Positions 28,246 through 41,144 of a stretch of 64,000 nucleotides of DNA are shown here, piece by piece. Made by a program: the position numbers and the translations under genes. Every line of letters begins with the position of its first letter. The stretch's first letter is position 1. The DNA lies in NCBI RefSeq assembly GCF_002078875.1, contig NC_034410.1, positions 37,228,145-37,292,144 on the forward strand, read 5' to 3'. Source of the DNA: Numida meleagris. Taxonomy: Eukaryota; Chordata; Aves; Galliformes; Numididae. A model generated the notes under the pieces. The model worked only from the letters and a program-made list of their open reading frames with translations, was not told the DNA's origin and made no database searches.

Positions 28246-28450
28246 TGGGCTACAAACCGTTGGCATTGCCAGAATCCTGCTCAGGTGTGGAGTTTTGGAA
28301 AGCAAGTGCCTCCCCAGCAATCCTGCCGCCGTGGTACTCCCATCCACTTGGCTGCACCGGTGCGATGCAGAGCCTTTCAGCCATGCCCATTCAGCCACCA
28401 TAGTTCCCCTTCGGTACAATTAAATATAAAACATTCCCATCTGTGAAGCC
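28246..28450 (-). other. THRB: Probable 5' UTR part of the TRbeta1 exon, acceptor unresolved
   Basis: This is sequence upstream of the TRbeta1 ATG. Possible acceptors on the minus strand are CACACCTGAGCAG ending at 28277, and TTGTTTAG ending at 28450 or TTCACAG ending at 28441. An in-frame stop (TAA, 28422-28420) limits any N-terminal extension. If the acceptor at 28277 is used, the exon is about 317 nt long. Confidence 0.5.
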
Positions 28451-31400
28451 TAAACAAGCAGGCAGATCTACGTGGGCTAACACTAGATGTAACTTTCACA
28501 ACTCCACAACCATGACACGAGCCCCCAGGCAAGTTACCACCAATTTATTGCCCTGCTCATATGATCATTTGAGGTCTTGTAGGTCGAGGCTGGTCGTGAA
28601 CAATTTTCAGATACTTAAAACACAAAACATCACGGATTCAGCCTTGTTTGACTTTGCTCTTATCGTAGGCTGACCTGAGGGACACTCTGTTACCTAAGTG
28701 TGACATTCTTATGTGGGCATGCTTAGCAGTTCCGCTTTTGCTACCTACTGCCTTTCTCTAGTTGTGGTCGCGCTGGAGTACCAGACACTAATTTTATCAC
28801 AGGAGTTCAGACATGTGGGTCCAGTGTCAGTCAGAAAAGAGACTAAAGCAGCATGACCTGACCTAGTTGGTCAAAATACTTATGTGAATTTATTTATCCC
28901 TTCATATAGAAGAAACTGAGATACTACTACCAGATAAATCCGTAAAGATAAATATAACCCATTTTCTATTTTGGGGAAGCAAAATTATATGCTATAGGAA
29001 TTATACACTTAAAGAAATTATTTTATACTATATGCATCAAAATTCAAATTCAAGATAGCTTTCTAACTTGCATCTAGAAAATAGCAAATTCCGGATATTT
29101 AATAACTGATATTCACTGTGGTTTTAATCACAGTTATATTCTGCTATTTCATTGGATCTAAGAGTTAATTTCACACATATTTCACTTCACAAAGTCATTC
29201 ATATACATTTTAAAAATATGTGCATGCTAAACCAGTAATTTCCTGATAACAATGTTTACAAGTAACTTTGGATTTCAGTTACCAGATCTATCATACTATT
29301 CCTATTTTTGAAAGATTTGTCCTAAGAGTTCTGTTAAGTTGAACACTACCAATACAGGACATATTTAGTTACGGTTAGTATTCAATTCTGGTATTCTATA
29401 TTAACCCCTGCACACATTTATAGCACTGCTCAGTGTATTGGTTAGTTTAAGTGTATATTCATACTTTTTTTCCTGCTGGGAGCATAAGCTCACCTGATAT
29501 TTTAAGTTTAAGGTCTGCTCCTTCCACCCACTGTATCTCAGTTGGATTTCAATAGCACGACTTCGTATGAGACACTATCAGGCATCACAGAACTCAGTGC
29601 TTAAGACACGTCCAGACAACGACTGAATTTGACCGTACTCACTTTCTTCTGGATCTACAGATCTGATCTCAGTACAGACTTGTTTTTCTTAGCAAAATTA
29701 AAGACTGACTTTAAATGCAGGCAATATGGTAAGAGTATATCACTTGTAGGAGGATAACTAAATTTAAAATAGAATAGTGAATGCAACCCAGAAAATAATA
29801 ATCAATTAAAAACAACATACTTTTTTTTTTTCATACTTTTAACACTTTTCTGTCTTCTAGACTCCATAATAAGCTCAGACTCAGACACAAAGATTGGATT
29901 ATTCCGGTAAGATCCCCCAGGAGCTGCACAGAATTTCCTGTAAGATCTGTATCTAACTTGGCCATTTCTTGGCACGGAGAAGAACCATGCCCTGTAACCC
30001 ACCCTTTTACAGCCAATGGGTAACCTCAGATAAGGGATCCTTCAACACAGTGTTACTTTTCTCATTTTCCATCATGTTCTAATTATCTCCCTGCAGAATT
30101 AATGCTGTATCTTTATGTAAATCTAGGAGAGGAGCACGCACAATGTATATATAATAGACAGTTCTATAATTCACTCATAAATAGATATTTCTATGCTTTG
30201 TGAGATCCTCAGAAAGACCACTGACCCCACCAACTCCTCCACCTTGTTAAAAAAAATTAGTTATATCCTCTGTTACTCAGTTGTTGCTATTGTAACTGGA
30301 AATTAGATCAATGATTCATAACCCAGGCTGTTCAATCTTGTTGGGCAAAATTTCCAACATCTTTTTCTCTACTTTACCTTTGTTATTAAAGACCATCTTT
30401 GCTGTCTTTTAACCTGTATTATGAGGCTTTGCCCTACCTTTGATTTGAATTCAAAAACACATGCTCATCACAATGGTAAATCTTTCCTAAGGATTCAAAG
30501 AGGACGTCATACAAGACTTACATATTTTTCAATACATCAAGAAACTCTAAAGCCCTCCTTAGCTTAAAAAGAAAATTAAAACAAGTTTGCCAATTTCTGT
30601 GTTTGCAAGTATCTCTGGGATTTTTCAAATTGACACATTTCAACTATGAAAATAAACGGATTATGTTACAGCTCCCATCGTTCAGAATTTGCCTAGGCAG
30701 TTTCCCAAAGGCTAACCCATTTCAAACTGCTTTGTCCATTCTTTTCCTTTTAGCTTCCTCTGAAATCTGTCTCACTATTTTGACTCCTATGTTAGCTACA
30801 GTTTATTTAATTTTACAAGCCTCTATTGTGTTTGACAAATTCTCCCCAGTCATCAGGGATGTTCTACATTCAAATTTCACCAAATGAAGAGTAAGCAGTA
30901 AGGAACTAGAACTGAGGGATCTCATATTCTATCTCCTTTTCCTATACTTCTGTGGTGCAGAAGCTATGCGTGTCCTAATTTACCATTTAGCTTATTAAAT
31001 TGTTAAATTGCAATTTCCTACAGGACTGCATTATATATTCTACTACTTCCACATATCTTGCCTGATTTTGTCTAAAGTTGTGTTTTGGTTTTTTGTTCGT
31101 TTGTTTGTTGTCTTGCAACAGAGGGCAGTTTAGAGCTTCTACATCTGATGCTGATTTTGTCAAACCAAAGCTTTTTGTAAAGGATGATAATGTAATTTTG
31201 TAAGAGCTCCCTAACAGTATGAGAATCATTGCTTTCCCTGCCCCTTGCCACTTTTAAAATGGCCTTAATCAAGGTAGAAAGCAGCACAGCCTACTGGGAT
31301 GAATCACAACTAAAACCACAGGCCCTATTTCAGAGTGAAGGGAGACTAATAAGAAGGGCCTAGAGCTCTTCTTTTCTAGGGTAGTAAAGGAATCATCAAG

Positions 31401-34400
31401 TAGTTTCAGAGGTAGAAAAGCAGCATATCTTAGCAATAATCAGCATATGAGGAGTCAACAGTTCAAAAAATTTTCTCAAGATCCCATCGGTGTTTTTAAA
31501 GGTAAGTTTGTTTTGCAGAAGCAAAATTGTAACAGATGAAGGGCCTGCTGAGCTGAACAAGTACAGGTTGGAAGAATTCCTCAGAAATTATTTACTGCAG
31601 GCCAAGATAAAGAAACCTAATGGGTGAATGTAAAGGTTGGTCTGTTCACAGCTAGGCAGCGTTGTCTGAATGACAATACATAATGCACTATGAAAACAGT
31701 GAAACAATTCATTTCTTTCCATCTACTACTCCGCTGTTATCTGTCAAGAGTTGTTTCATATTCCAAAACTGCCTCAGCTTGTAAGCATTTCAACTTGTAG
31801 TTCATCAGAATAACAGCAATAGGTGAATATACAAGTAGTCTCTGAATTGCCACTACCTTACCTGACTGGAAAACAAAAGATTGACAAAGCGATTCCTAGA
31901 CAAGGGTTTATCTATTATCATATCTGAAGTCTAAAAAACTGAGCAGCAAGTGCAACAGCATGCTTGCTGTTTTTTTAAAACGTAGATGTATACAAGCATC
32001 TAAGGACATGGAAGTGGGCTGGTTGCAGGGAGATCAACTAAGGTAAATGTAATCAGGATTAGGACTAGGGGGTGCACAATAGGTTGATCAAGCAGCCTAG
32101 CTTTGTGTGGACCCAGTCCAATGGCGCTAAATGATATTTTTACCTAATGACTTAATTAAAAAAAAAAAAAGCTATGTTTAAAGGACACCACCCCTCCAGG
32201 CAAAATTGAGATTCTTACTTTGTACAAGTATTTTAAAGCTCACAGAGTAAAAAACCCAAAGGCATGCAAAATTGTCATATGTTTGTGCTGGGAATGATAA
32301 AACTGTCTGTGTCAGATGGGGCAACGGTTCCCTTTCCTCTTCTTACTGTTGGATCAGTTCACAGCACTCTCTTTCCTTTGTTCCCATTCATTCCCCTTCC
32401 TTCTCTTTTCTCCCAAATAACACTGTTACATCTTCTTTTTTTTCACCCTTACAAATACCTGAATAATTTACAATAGAGTTTCCCAACTTTTAAACTAGGT
32501 TCATACGACTCCTGAATAAGAGGAAGGATGGGGCCAGATTTTTATTCATAAATACACAAGCCATACTTCCATACAATATGCTAAGTAACTATCTGAGAAC
32601 ATGTGATTTTTGCCCTTTATTTTAACATGTAAGAATAAAACTATAAAAGCATACAATAAGCAACAAAGGGCTCTAACCAGAAGGTGGAATTAGTGATGCC
32701 TACTGAAACCAGCAGGCAGTTTCAGTATTTCAGGTATAGTTGTGTGTATGTCTACTCGACAAAGAAAATAGAGCAAGGATTATTTAATCCCAGATTGTTA
32801 CACTGCTACTCCCTTTAGCAGTGACAGCATATAAAGAGTTTAAACGCTTCACAGTAATATGAAATACTGATACTACATACTAAATACTGAAACATTTTAG
32901 AATATGGTTTTGAATACGAAGTGTATTTCAAATATTTTCAAACAAACTTTTGGACAAATATTAAATCATTGTGAAAGAACAGTGTAGAGATACTAAAATA
33001 ACTGTTGCAACATGCTCTTAGTGTGTAAGAACAGATAATATTGAGGAACTTGCACTGTGAAGTGTAATAGCTTTATCCTAGCTCTTGCGGACAGCTATCA
33101 CAATGAGCTCTGCAGTGTGAACCAGTGTTGATCACATTTTAAATATGCACTGAATTTCTATTAACTATTGAAGTAGAACTAGGCATGTACTTGTCTCATC
33201 AAGAACCTGGGCTTGAAGTTACGCTCAAATTTCTGAACATAAGAAAAATTTCATCAGAGGAACGTGGCTACTCATCTGTAAACCAACAGATTTTGGTACA
33301 GAAGAATTATGTGAAAGCCTCTCCCTGGAGAAAAGAACAGGAATTCTGTACCTGAATATGGAAACTTGTGACAGCTACAGATACAGTAAAAACACTGAAA
33401 GAAACAAATAACCAAAAGCATACAGAAAAAAAGCAGTATGACACTTGGATACACAATGGAACTGGAAAACTGACATTAAGCAACAGTCATGTAGACATTA
33501 AATGTATATGGCCTTCTCCTGGCTCTGTACAACACAGGGAAGGTAGTATTTCTGGAAACAAGGCGTATCAGAACATGCCAGCCAGTGCTTGAACCACAGG
33601 GCTCGTGACAGTACTGGTCTCCAACAGCAGCCACAGGCAGATGGAAACCTGGGGCAGAGTAAGGACAAATGAACTGTATGGGAGCTCCCACTGAGAGTCA
33701 CCCGACGTCCAATCACTGTTGGCCCAAGGGACTGCCTAAGTCCTGCACCCTGTCTACACACAGTAGCACCCAAGGGATCTCCCTCTGAAGTTCAATCCGG
33801 TCTCCCTCTGTGTGCATTTTCTCCGTTCACACCTCCAGCAAAGAGTTCCAGTGTCTGTCTCTTTTTTACATGCAGAACCACGCCCCTCTGTTTGTTTTGA
33901 ACCAGGATTCATTTGTTGTCAAAACAGACAATGATCCGTCTCTCCAGGACTCATTTTGCAGACCACTGATTGTGTGAAAATGGGAACATTAATGATTATT
34001 ACCTTCTTCATATTACATCAGGTAGTTGTTTTTGGTAATACTTGTAATTGCCTGGAAATCTACTAATTCTTTTATTGCCTGAGAGAGGAATGTATCATTT
34101 ACAGATTATGGATAAAATAGCATAAAATAATTCTTTTTAAATGTGTAATTACAATGCAACCATTTGGGAAACCAAGTTGCCCTTCAACTCACTCCAACAC
34201 ATTTGGAAAATCTTGATATAGTCAGTACTGCTTTGGCCACAAGCCCTCAAATCCATTCATATGGTCTCTCCTCAGTCCCAATCTGGACCTTCCATCCCTG
34301 TCCACTGATGAATGGGCACTGTTGACTAACAGCAAATCCTGGGGATATGTGCACATGATTGAAGCTTTTTGGTTTTTTTTTTCACTATGAAGAAATAGTT

Positions 34401-37400
34401 GAAGTTACTTTACTTCTAGAATATTTAAAGAAACTTTGTATCTTGAAACAGGGCCTCCTGTTTAAGGACCATGGCATGAACAATGTTCAGTTAAAAAGAA
34501 AGGTACTAAAACTAGCAGTCTTGATAAACATATGTTTTAGAAAGACAAAACTAACAAAGAGACAGAAAAAAAAACAAAAACAAATAAAAGTTTGCCCAAA
34601 TAATGCAAACTAAGGCATCTCCAGAAAGAAAGACAAAGTGGGATGTGAGGAGAGAGTTCTTTAAAACCTGAAATAAACTCAAGTTTGGTAGAAGCCTAAA
34701 ATAAACGATTTCCAGACAAGTGATCACATACACAATAAAGCAGATCTGAAAGTTTGGCCCTCCTGTTTTGAAACCTGTCTTCTTTAAACATTCCCTTAAA
34801 CATTCATCTTAAATTCTGTGAAATGCTGTAGCAAATCTGTTTCAAAGAACACCAGAAATGCATTTAGGGAATGTCAAAGGTTGCTGTTTTTTTGTTTTTT
34901 AAAGTGAAAATAACTGGTAAATACCTGATTGGATAGTAGCTCCCCCATCATTCATGAACAGCTTTACACTTGGCATAAAAATAAATACGTTCCTCTCTAC
35001 ACATCAGACTACATATAGAGGACATGTAGTGTGAGCTCTCTGGCCTGACACAGCCAGAAGAACTGAGCAGCAGTCTGCGGTTAGGCTTAAGGAGAACACA
35101 GAATGGCAGGCTGCTGCTCCGGTAGCAAGCACAGCAAACAAGTCTTTTATTTTATAGGTTAGCGGAGAAGAGTCAGAAAAAAAAAGGACCTTTATTTAAT
35201 AACTATTTTAGTATGCTTTTTCCTGCAAAATTAACAAGTTACATATTGACACCATTATTCACTCCCTCTAACTGATGGCAGCAATGTAACATACACAGTT
35301 ACACAGTCTGAGAATGATATTCAAAATTTCAAACACTTAATAGTCTGCTGCCATCGGAAACACGTTCAGAAAGATGAGTTAACAAAAAGGGCCATCTCTG
35401 GTTAAAATACAATTACTATAGAAATGGGCTAAGTATAATGGTGGATTATTTAAAAAATAGAAAAGGAGAAAGTATCAGGGCTAACATAATGAAACATCCT
35501 TAAGAAAATGGCTACCAGATGTTGCAAAGCTAAAATAAACGCATGTTTGCTTTCTCTGTTCACTGTGAACTTTTAACCAGACCTGGATGTTCTGAAAACT
35601 ACGTGCATCTTTTCCAGAAAATAAAGCAGGTATCCATGAGTTGTAAGCACCGATCTTAAATAGCTTTAGAAACACACAGAGGCAAGATCTTCCCATTCAC
35701 CTGAAGAAAAAACACTCCTTAAGAGAAGCCTTCTTTATGGCCCAGTGATGAGAAAGAAAAGCCTAACATGTTATTAGGGAATTGAATGAACACTGAAACA
35801 TTACAAAATATTACACAGACAGACTACTTGCCTTTTGAAACTTCTGTATTTATACAGTACTTTTTAAAGCATATGAAACATTAAAGTTTAAAACCTAGAA
35901 GTTAAAATTAAGCCAGAATGTCTGCAACCTAGAACTTTCTAAGTGTGATATTTTTAACTGCATATTCAAAAATACGTTTCTAAGTAATAAGAGCCATCAC
36001 GGAATGATTCATAGCTTCATGCAAAAACATCCCACAATATAAATCTTGTTAACCTTTTGCAAATCCCCAAATGCTCAGTACAAAGCTGCTGAATCCCAGT
36101 TTAACAAAACCTTATATTAAAGTATTTACTGTCCTTCTAAAAAGTCCATTACTTATAAGAAATAGTACACTTGAGTTAGCCGGATTTTATCATGCTCTAG
36201 TGGAAAAGAAGTGTCAGGCAGTCTTTTATCTTAAATTAAATTATCCTAGGAAAATCAGTACGGAAGTTCAGAAGAAATCATTTCACAGCTGAGGTTACTC
36301 AATAAACTATTGTCTCTCGAAATTAACAGCAAGTTTACAAGATAATTAGCATTACTGTGAAAAGACTCATGAAGAAAACACGATACATTTCCTACTCTAT
36401 TATTTTCCCCAGTTCTTGGAAACTACATACAACACTCTCGGAGGCACTGCTTTTGAAATAGATTTGTTTGCATAAAGGCTGGTTGATTTTCTTCTCTAAA
36501 TGAGCGACCTGTTAGAAGAAATGTTGCATAATACATTTTGCTTATTGAAAACATCGATTTTGACATTTAAATTATATTCCCTAATGTAAACACTTTATTC
36601 TATTATAACAACTCCTATCTTGATCTAACTTTACAGCTGTTACCAAATAGAACGTCGTGAATATTTGAGAGTAGAAGCACAATCTTTGGGTCTATTAAAA
36701 AAAACAAATCACACTCCAAGTAAAATCAGAGGAAAATCCTGGCCTCGGTGAAGTTAGTGAAATAGGTGCTGCAGACTTCACAAAGACCATTACTGCAGTC
36801 TTTACAATTTTCATCCACAACCAAAGGGAAAAGGAAAAGGTTTACAGTATTCTACAAATACTGTATTCCGATGTTTAGACCCTGTTCTTGAATTCCTTCT
36901 TCAGTTCTCACTCCAATAAGAGGCAGACCTGTCTCAGGGCTCGCTCTGCATCTTGGGAGAAAATGGACAAAAAGCTGCCTTCAGAGCTTGTGAGTAAATA
37001 ATAACACTACAGCCAGAAGCTTCACTAGAGTGTTTGGATAGCAAGAACTTTGTTATGAACTACGCTGTACATTTGTTTGAAACTGCTGTATCATACCAAA
37101 GAGAAAACACTATTTCCAGCTTTTAAAATTTTCTATTCTGTTGTGCAAACGAATGGAAGAAAGAATGGTAGCTATTGCTGAAATAAGACTGATACTTCAC
37201 ATACTTACAGCTTTTTTTTCCCCAAGCATTACTCCATGAACAGTAATTGCTTGTGTCATCTGCAAAGCTGCTGTTGAACTCTGGGAGTGCTACTACCACG
37301 CAGGCATTTCCCAGTTACTTCTATTTTTTTAAAAAAAAACATGGGTCTTTTAATTCGCAAAATACATTACTGATGTTCTTTAAAAACATCAAGTTTGCTA

Positions 37401-40305
37401 CTGCATTCATCATAAAAGAATACAAGCATTTAAAAAAAATCAAGTTTCAAAATAGGAGAACTAGCAGAATTTGCTTTGTTCCATTTATGTATGTGACCCT
37501 TGTCAGATAATTGCTTATTTTAGGGATTACCAAGCTTCAGTTTATGAGAACAGAATGTCTCTGTCTCTGATTTAGTACTCAACTGCAGGATGTACATTAT
37601 GTCCAGCTCTTCCCCCTACCCAGAATAATCATTTTATCTCAGTGTTTGGCCATCATCATCTGAGTTACGGGTACATAAAAGTGCTTAGGCAACTTCTGGC
37701 ACTCAGAACTGGCAGAGCTGCAGAAGCGCCCTGACAAGCAGAGTGTTTACAAAACCTGCAGGTCCCGCTCTTCACTTGTCACTTCCGATGTCATCAAGTA
37801 CACAATATTAAGTACTCATTAACTCCATCTGCATTTGTGTGAACTCTAATTTGATTGCATTCTAAGAAAAAGCAAATGTGGTTTGGACTTTGTTAACTCA
37901 GTGCTTATTTTTCAGTTTATTTTTTGCTCAAAAAAAGGCACCCTGTGCATTTTTATTTTTCATTTCGTTCACTTTTAAGCAACCGCTTCTCTCTTCCATG
38001 TTATCTGTCACCTAAGTTCCCGAAACAGTTGTGGAAAACTTGAACTGTACTTAAAGCTCTAAGCACATACAAACACAGATGCGAGCAAGAAAATAATCAG
38101 CCCACTAAATACTTTTTAAGTTGACAAGTCAAAATATGCAGAATATTCTTCCTATGGCAACCGCAAAAAGGAGTAAAGCTTCAGCTTTGTTACCAAGGGC
38201 CAAATTACACAATCTTCTATCAGAAAAGGTTCTGTAGATTGCACAAGGAACTGGAGGTTTTGGGGCAGTGCCTAGGAGAAAAATCCTTACTGCAATAAAA
38301 AATGTTACATGGGCCGAGCAATTATCTGTCAAAAATCAGGATTATACAGCCCATTATTTTATGCAGCTGGTTTCATTTTGGATGTGATTTTTCTCTCGTA
38401 CTGCAGTAACAAAATCTAAGCTTTCCTTTTCATCCATTAGGGAAGGAGTCCTGTCTGGCTTTGGAGGGTGCTATTTATGCGGTTTTTATAGTTTGAAAGC
38501 TTTTTTATTTCAACGATGCTTCTTTTCACATTCACTCTCATGTAGGAAATTTCATTCGTATAATGAGAAACAGAAAATACAAACTGCTCATAATGAAAAG
38601 TGCTGGACATCTAGCGCTGTACCAACAGCCATTTTCTACAATTAATTTTTTTTTTCCACACCACGACTATTTTCTTTGCATATATTGGTTCTACCCGCTT
38701 CCTTCTAATGAAATGCAGGCTCTTCTAATTACTCTCCGAATTTCTTCTGTGAGCTTAACAGACCTGCCCTGCTACGGTGAAGTCCAGAGGACAGCTCTGG
38801 TCTGACAGTGGGACAACCCTCTGCATAACCCTACCCCAAAGGAAGATACACCCCAAACCGGTACAGTGAAGATAAAGAAGGTACACTGCATTTCCGTCCC
38901 TGCCTTTTGCCACCACACAGCATCACAAGCTAATTGCTCCCTCTCTAAAGCCATAGCAAATTCAAGCCCTGCAGCAAAAGGTAAAAAAAACATAACATGG
39001 GACAGAAGAGAGTACGTGACAGAACTGACAAGACTGAGTTACAAGTCAATGCTGCCCATTGTTCCTGAAATAGGTATTTGCTAAATGAAATTGCTCTGAC
39101 AGTAAGGATACCAATTCCCTCCAACCCTTACATGGTGTGATGCTAACCCTGAGCCTGGCACACCTACCACAGGTCAGGTAACTTGACTCCACCAAAAGCC
39201 TCAGCACCATCTGCTTCCAACTTATATTCATCCATGCCTAAATTCTCATTCAAAAAGCAGCAAAGACGCCATAAAAACAGAAGTCAAATATCATCTTTGC
39301 ATGTTTTCAAATAATTCATTTTACTACGAAAACATGCATTTAAATAATATTTTTTTTGCCATAGATTTTACTCTCCTTCTCATATCTACAACCCAAAACT
39401 CGAAAGACCAACGCAACTGATGAATAAAAGCTGTTAGCATTTTCTGGTCAGTACAAAAGGACAGGAATGGAAAGGATATTCCATCTGCTCAGCCAGTAAA
39501 AATAAGCTATTCCTTGAATAGGAATTCAGCCTTGTTTGTGATGAGTTTCTCCATGTAGCACATACTGCATTTTACAAACAGCCTTCAGAGGTCCCGACTA
39601 CACATATTCCAAGAGACAAATGCCATTGACAAACAGCATCAGCAGAACATTTTCTTTTCTTGTGCGAAAAATAAAACATAGCCCAGAAGTTTTAACTTCT
39701 CTGTATGACGTCCATGTAATAACTGCATCTTTGCAGACATGTTGTTCTTGGAATAGAAAATATGAATTTTTTAATCATGATTCATGCATAGCCTTCAAAT
39801 GCTTTACAACTGACAGGGGCAAGAAGGTAAAGAGGACTTAAAATGGTTAATGGCCATTTCACTTTGGATCTTCTGCCCACCGGCAGACCTGGTCAATTAG
39901 TACCTAAAGAGTAATCGGTAATCTGTAAAACCAATTTGACTGTATCACTTTGAATGTCAGAAGACACAGTCCTGTTACAAAATAACTTCTGCCAATATAC
40001 TCAGCAGAAACTGTCATTGTACTAGCGGCTTCAGCAGAAAAGTTGAAGTTTGACTGTTTGTTTACAACAAAACAAAAGTTGGCTGCTGAAGGAAAACAGA
40101 GGAGGAGAAGAGTGCCAGGGAAAAGACACTGGGGAAGATCGCTGTGTCCCACAACTCTCTGCTCTGGGTGGAAAACCTTAAATTCCCAGCATTCCCAGCA
40201 ATACATTGAGAACTTGCGAAGCACTATCTTGCAGTAAATACTGAATAATAACAACTCCAGCAAAGAGGGAAATATTGTATATATGCTCCTATGGAATATA
40301 ATTAC
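28451..40305 (-). other. THRB: THRB intron between TRbeta0 and TRbeta1 exons
   Basis: This is an intron of roughly 12 kb of unique AT-rich sequence. No CR1 copy or other transposon is recognisable in it, which is notable beside the repeat-bearing flanks. Open frames near 29802-30016, 32264-32476 and 33476-33773 lack similarity. An exon-like segment with fair splice signals near 31864-31932 was considered but not called. Confidence 0.65.
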
Positions 40306-40312
40306 CTGACAT
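40306..40312 (-). CDS. THRB: TRbeta0 initiator codons (ATG TCA G), coding part of 65-nt exon
   Basis: Seven coding bases, ATG TCA G, end exactly at a GTAATT donor in phase 1. Joined to the exon at 11182 they give Met-Ser-Gly-Tyr-Ile-Pro-Ser. This is a receptor almost without an A/B domain, which is what characterises the avian and amphibian short TRbeta form. With the conserved THRB body of 367 residues from that glycine, this start predicts 369 residues, and I recall that length for the chicken receptor. A at -3 gives an acceptable initiation context. TRbeta0 binds DNA and hormone like the other isoforms but lacks the N-terminal activation segment. Confidence 0.7.
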
Positions 40313-40370
40313 ACTGCTGAGAGTTACAGATACGTAATCATTCTCGTTCTTCTTCTGTCACCACCGCCAC
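40306..40370 (-). other. THRB: THRB 5' exon carrying the TRbeta0 initiator
   Basis: This is a 65-nt exon inferred from splice signals. The acceptor is a strong pyrimidine tract (ATTTTTTTCTTTTTCTTGTCAG, minus strand, 40392-40371). The donor is GTCAG/GTAATT at 40306/40305. It contains a five-codon uORF (ATG at 40341-40339, TAA at 40326-40324), ending 11 nt before the final ATG. In TRbeta1 transcripts the same exon would be untranslated leader. The exon is not proven by cDNA here. Confidence 0.72.
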
Positions 40371-41144
40371 CTGACAAGAAAAAGAAAAAAATCCCACATG
40401 TAATACATCCACAGTGCAAATCTGCAGAACACAGTTAGCATTTGAACAGAATGGAATATTTTGCATCTTGAATACCATGCCAAAGCCCAGCAGACTGGAG
40501 GAGCTGTGGGTAACTGCGCTTCAGAAGCAACGTCAGAATGCTGACAGTGGCAGAAAAAAATGCTTCTGCCCCTTTGTGGAACGCTCTCCCCTGATTTTTT
40601 GTAGAAGTTCTCTAGGATTAATATGTAACTTTAGAAACCGTAAGAAAAAATATTGTGTTCCTGATGACACACGCAGATTATTTTCATGTTTAGTAACAAC
40701 AGAGGATTCAAAGGAATTACAAGTTCTCTGCCTACAGTTACACTGATTCTTCTTCATGTCATTTGAAACACAGAAACCCGTTAACTTTCACAAAGTTTTG
40801 AGATACACATTAGTCATTTTACTTGTTTGGTAGAAAGGTAGCTTACCTGTACTCATAACATTCTAAAAATATTTTTTAAGTGATTTTTAACCCTTATTTT
40901 AGCGCTGCAGAGAAACTGTGATTCTGAATGAAACACGCCAGCAAGACAATGCTTAAGGACTGCGCTCATAGCTGCACTTCGGTGACAATGTATGGATCCA
41001 GGTTATCCTCAAATGTGTTTTCTGATGGCCAGAAATGAGAAATGTCTCCTTGGTAGGAATAAACAGTGCTCTGCTTTTTCCTATTGATACATAAATCATC
41101 ATACAATGCAGTGCTGATGTTCTGAGAACCCTCCTGAGGTTTCA
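40371..41144. other. Region upstream of TRbeta0 exon, no firm feature
   Basis: This is unique sequence. On the minus strand it contains a strong donor-like site (ACAG/GTAAGC, 40847/40846) preceded by ATG AGT ACA G, and an acceptor-like TTTCTCTGCAG ending at 40905. Together these could mark another small exon (40847-40904), but evidence is weak. Confidence 0.4.

Noticed and set aside
29494..29560. Strong donor-like ATATCAG/GTGAGC on the minus strand
   Set aside because: No convincing acceptor or coding sequence lies in front of it.
29802..30016. Minus-strand open frame with a serine/arginine-rich translation
   Set aside because: It shows no similarity I recognise and ends in an A-rich tract; it looks like a chance frame.
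31864..31932. Exon-like segment on the minus strand with TTTTTTAG acceptor and GTCAG/GTAAGG donor
   Set aside because: It has no conserved coding content, and splice-like signals of this quality occur by chance in a 12-kb intron. It could only be a leader exon, so it was left uncalled.
33476..33773. Two overlapping minus-strand frames of 71 and 91 residues
   Set aside because: There is no domain, conserved motif or splice context, and the overlap of frames points to chance in a GC-richer patch.
34270..34300. Minus-strand ATG GAA G followed by GTCCAG, considered as an alternative TRbeta0 initiator
   Set aside because: GTCCAG is a poor donor and there is no upstream acceptor. The ATG TCA G exon at 40306 is far better.
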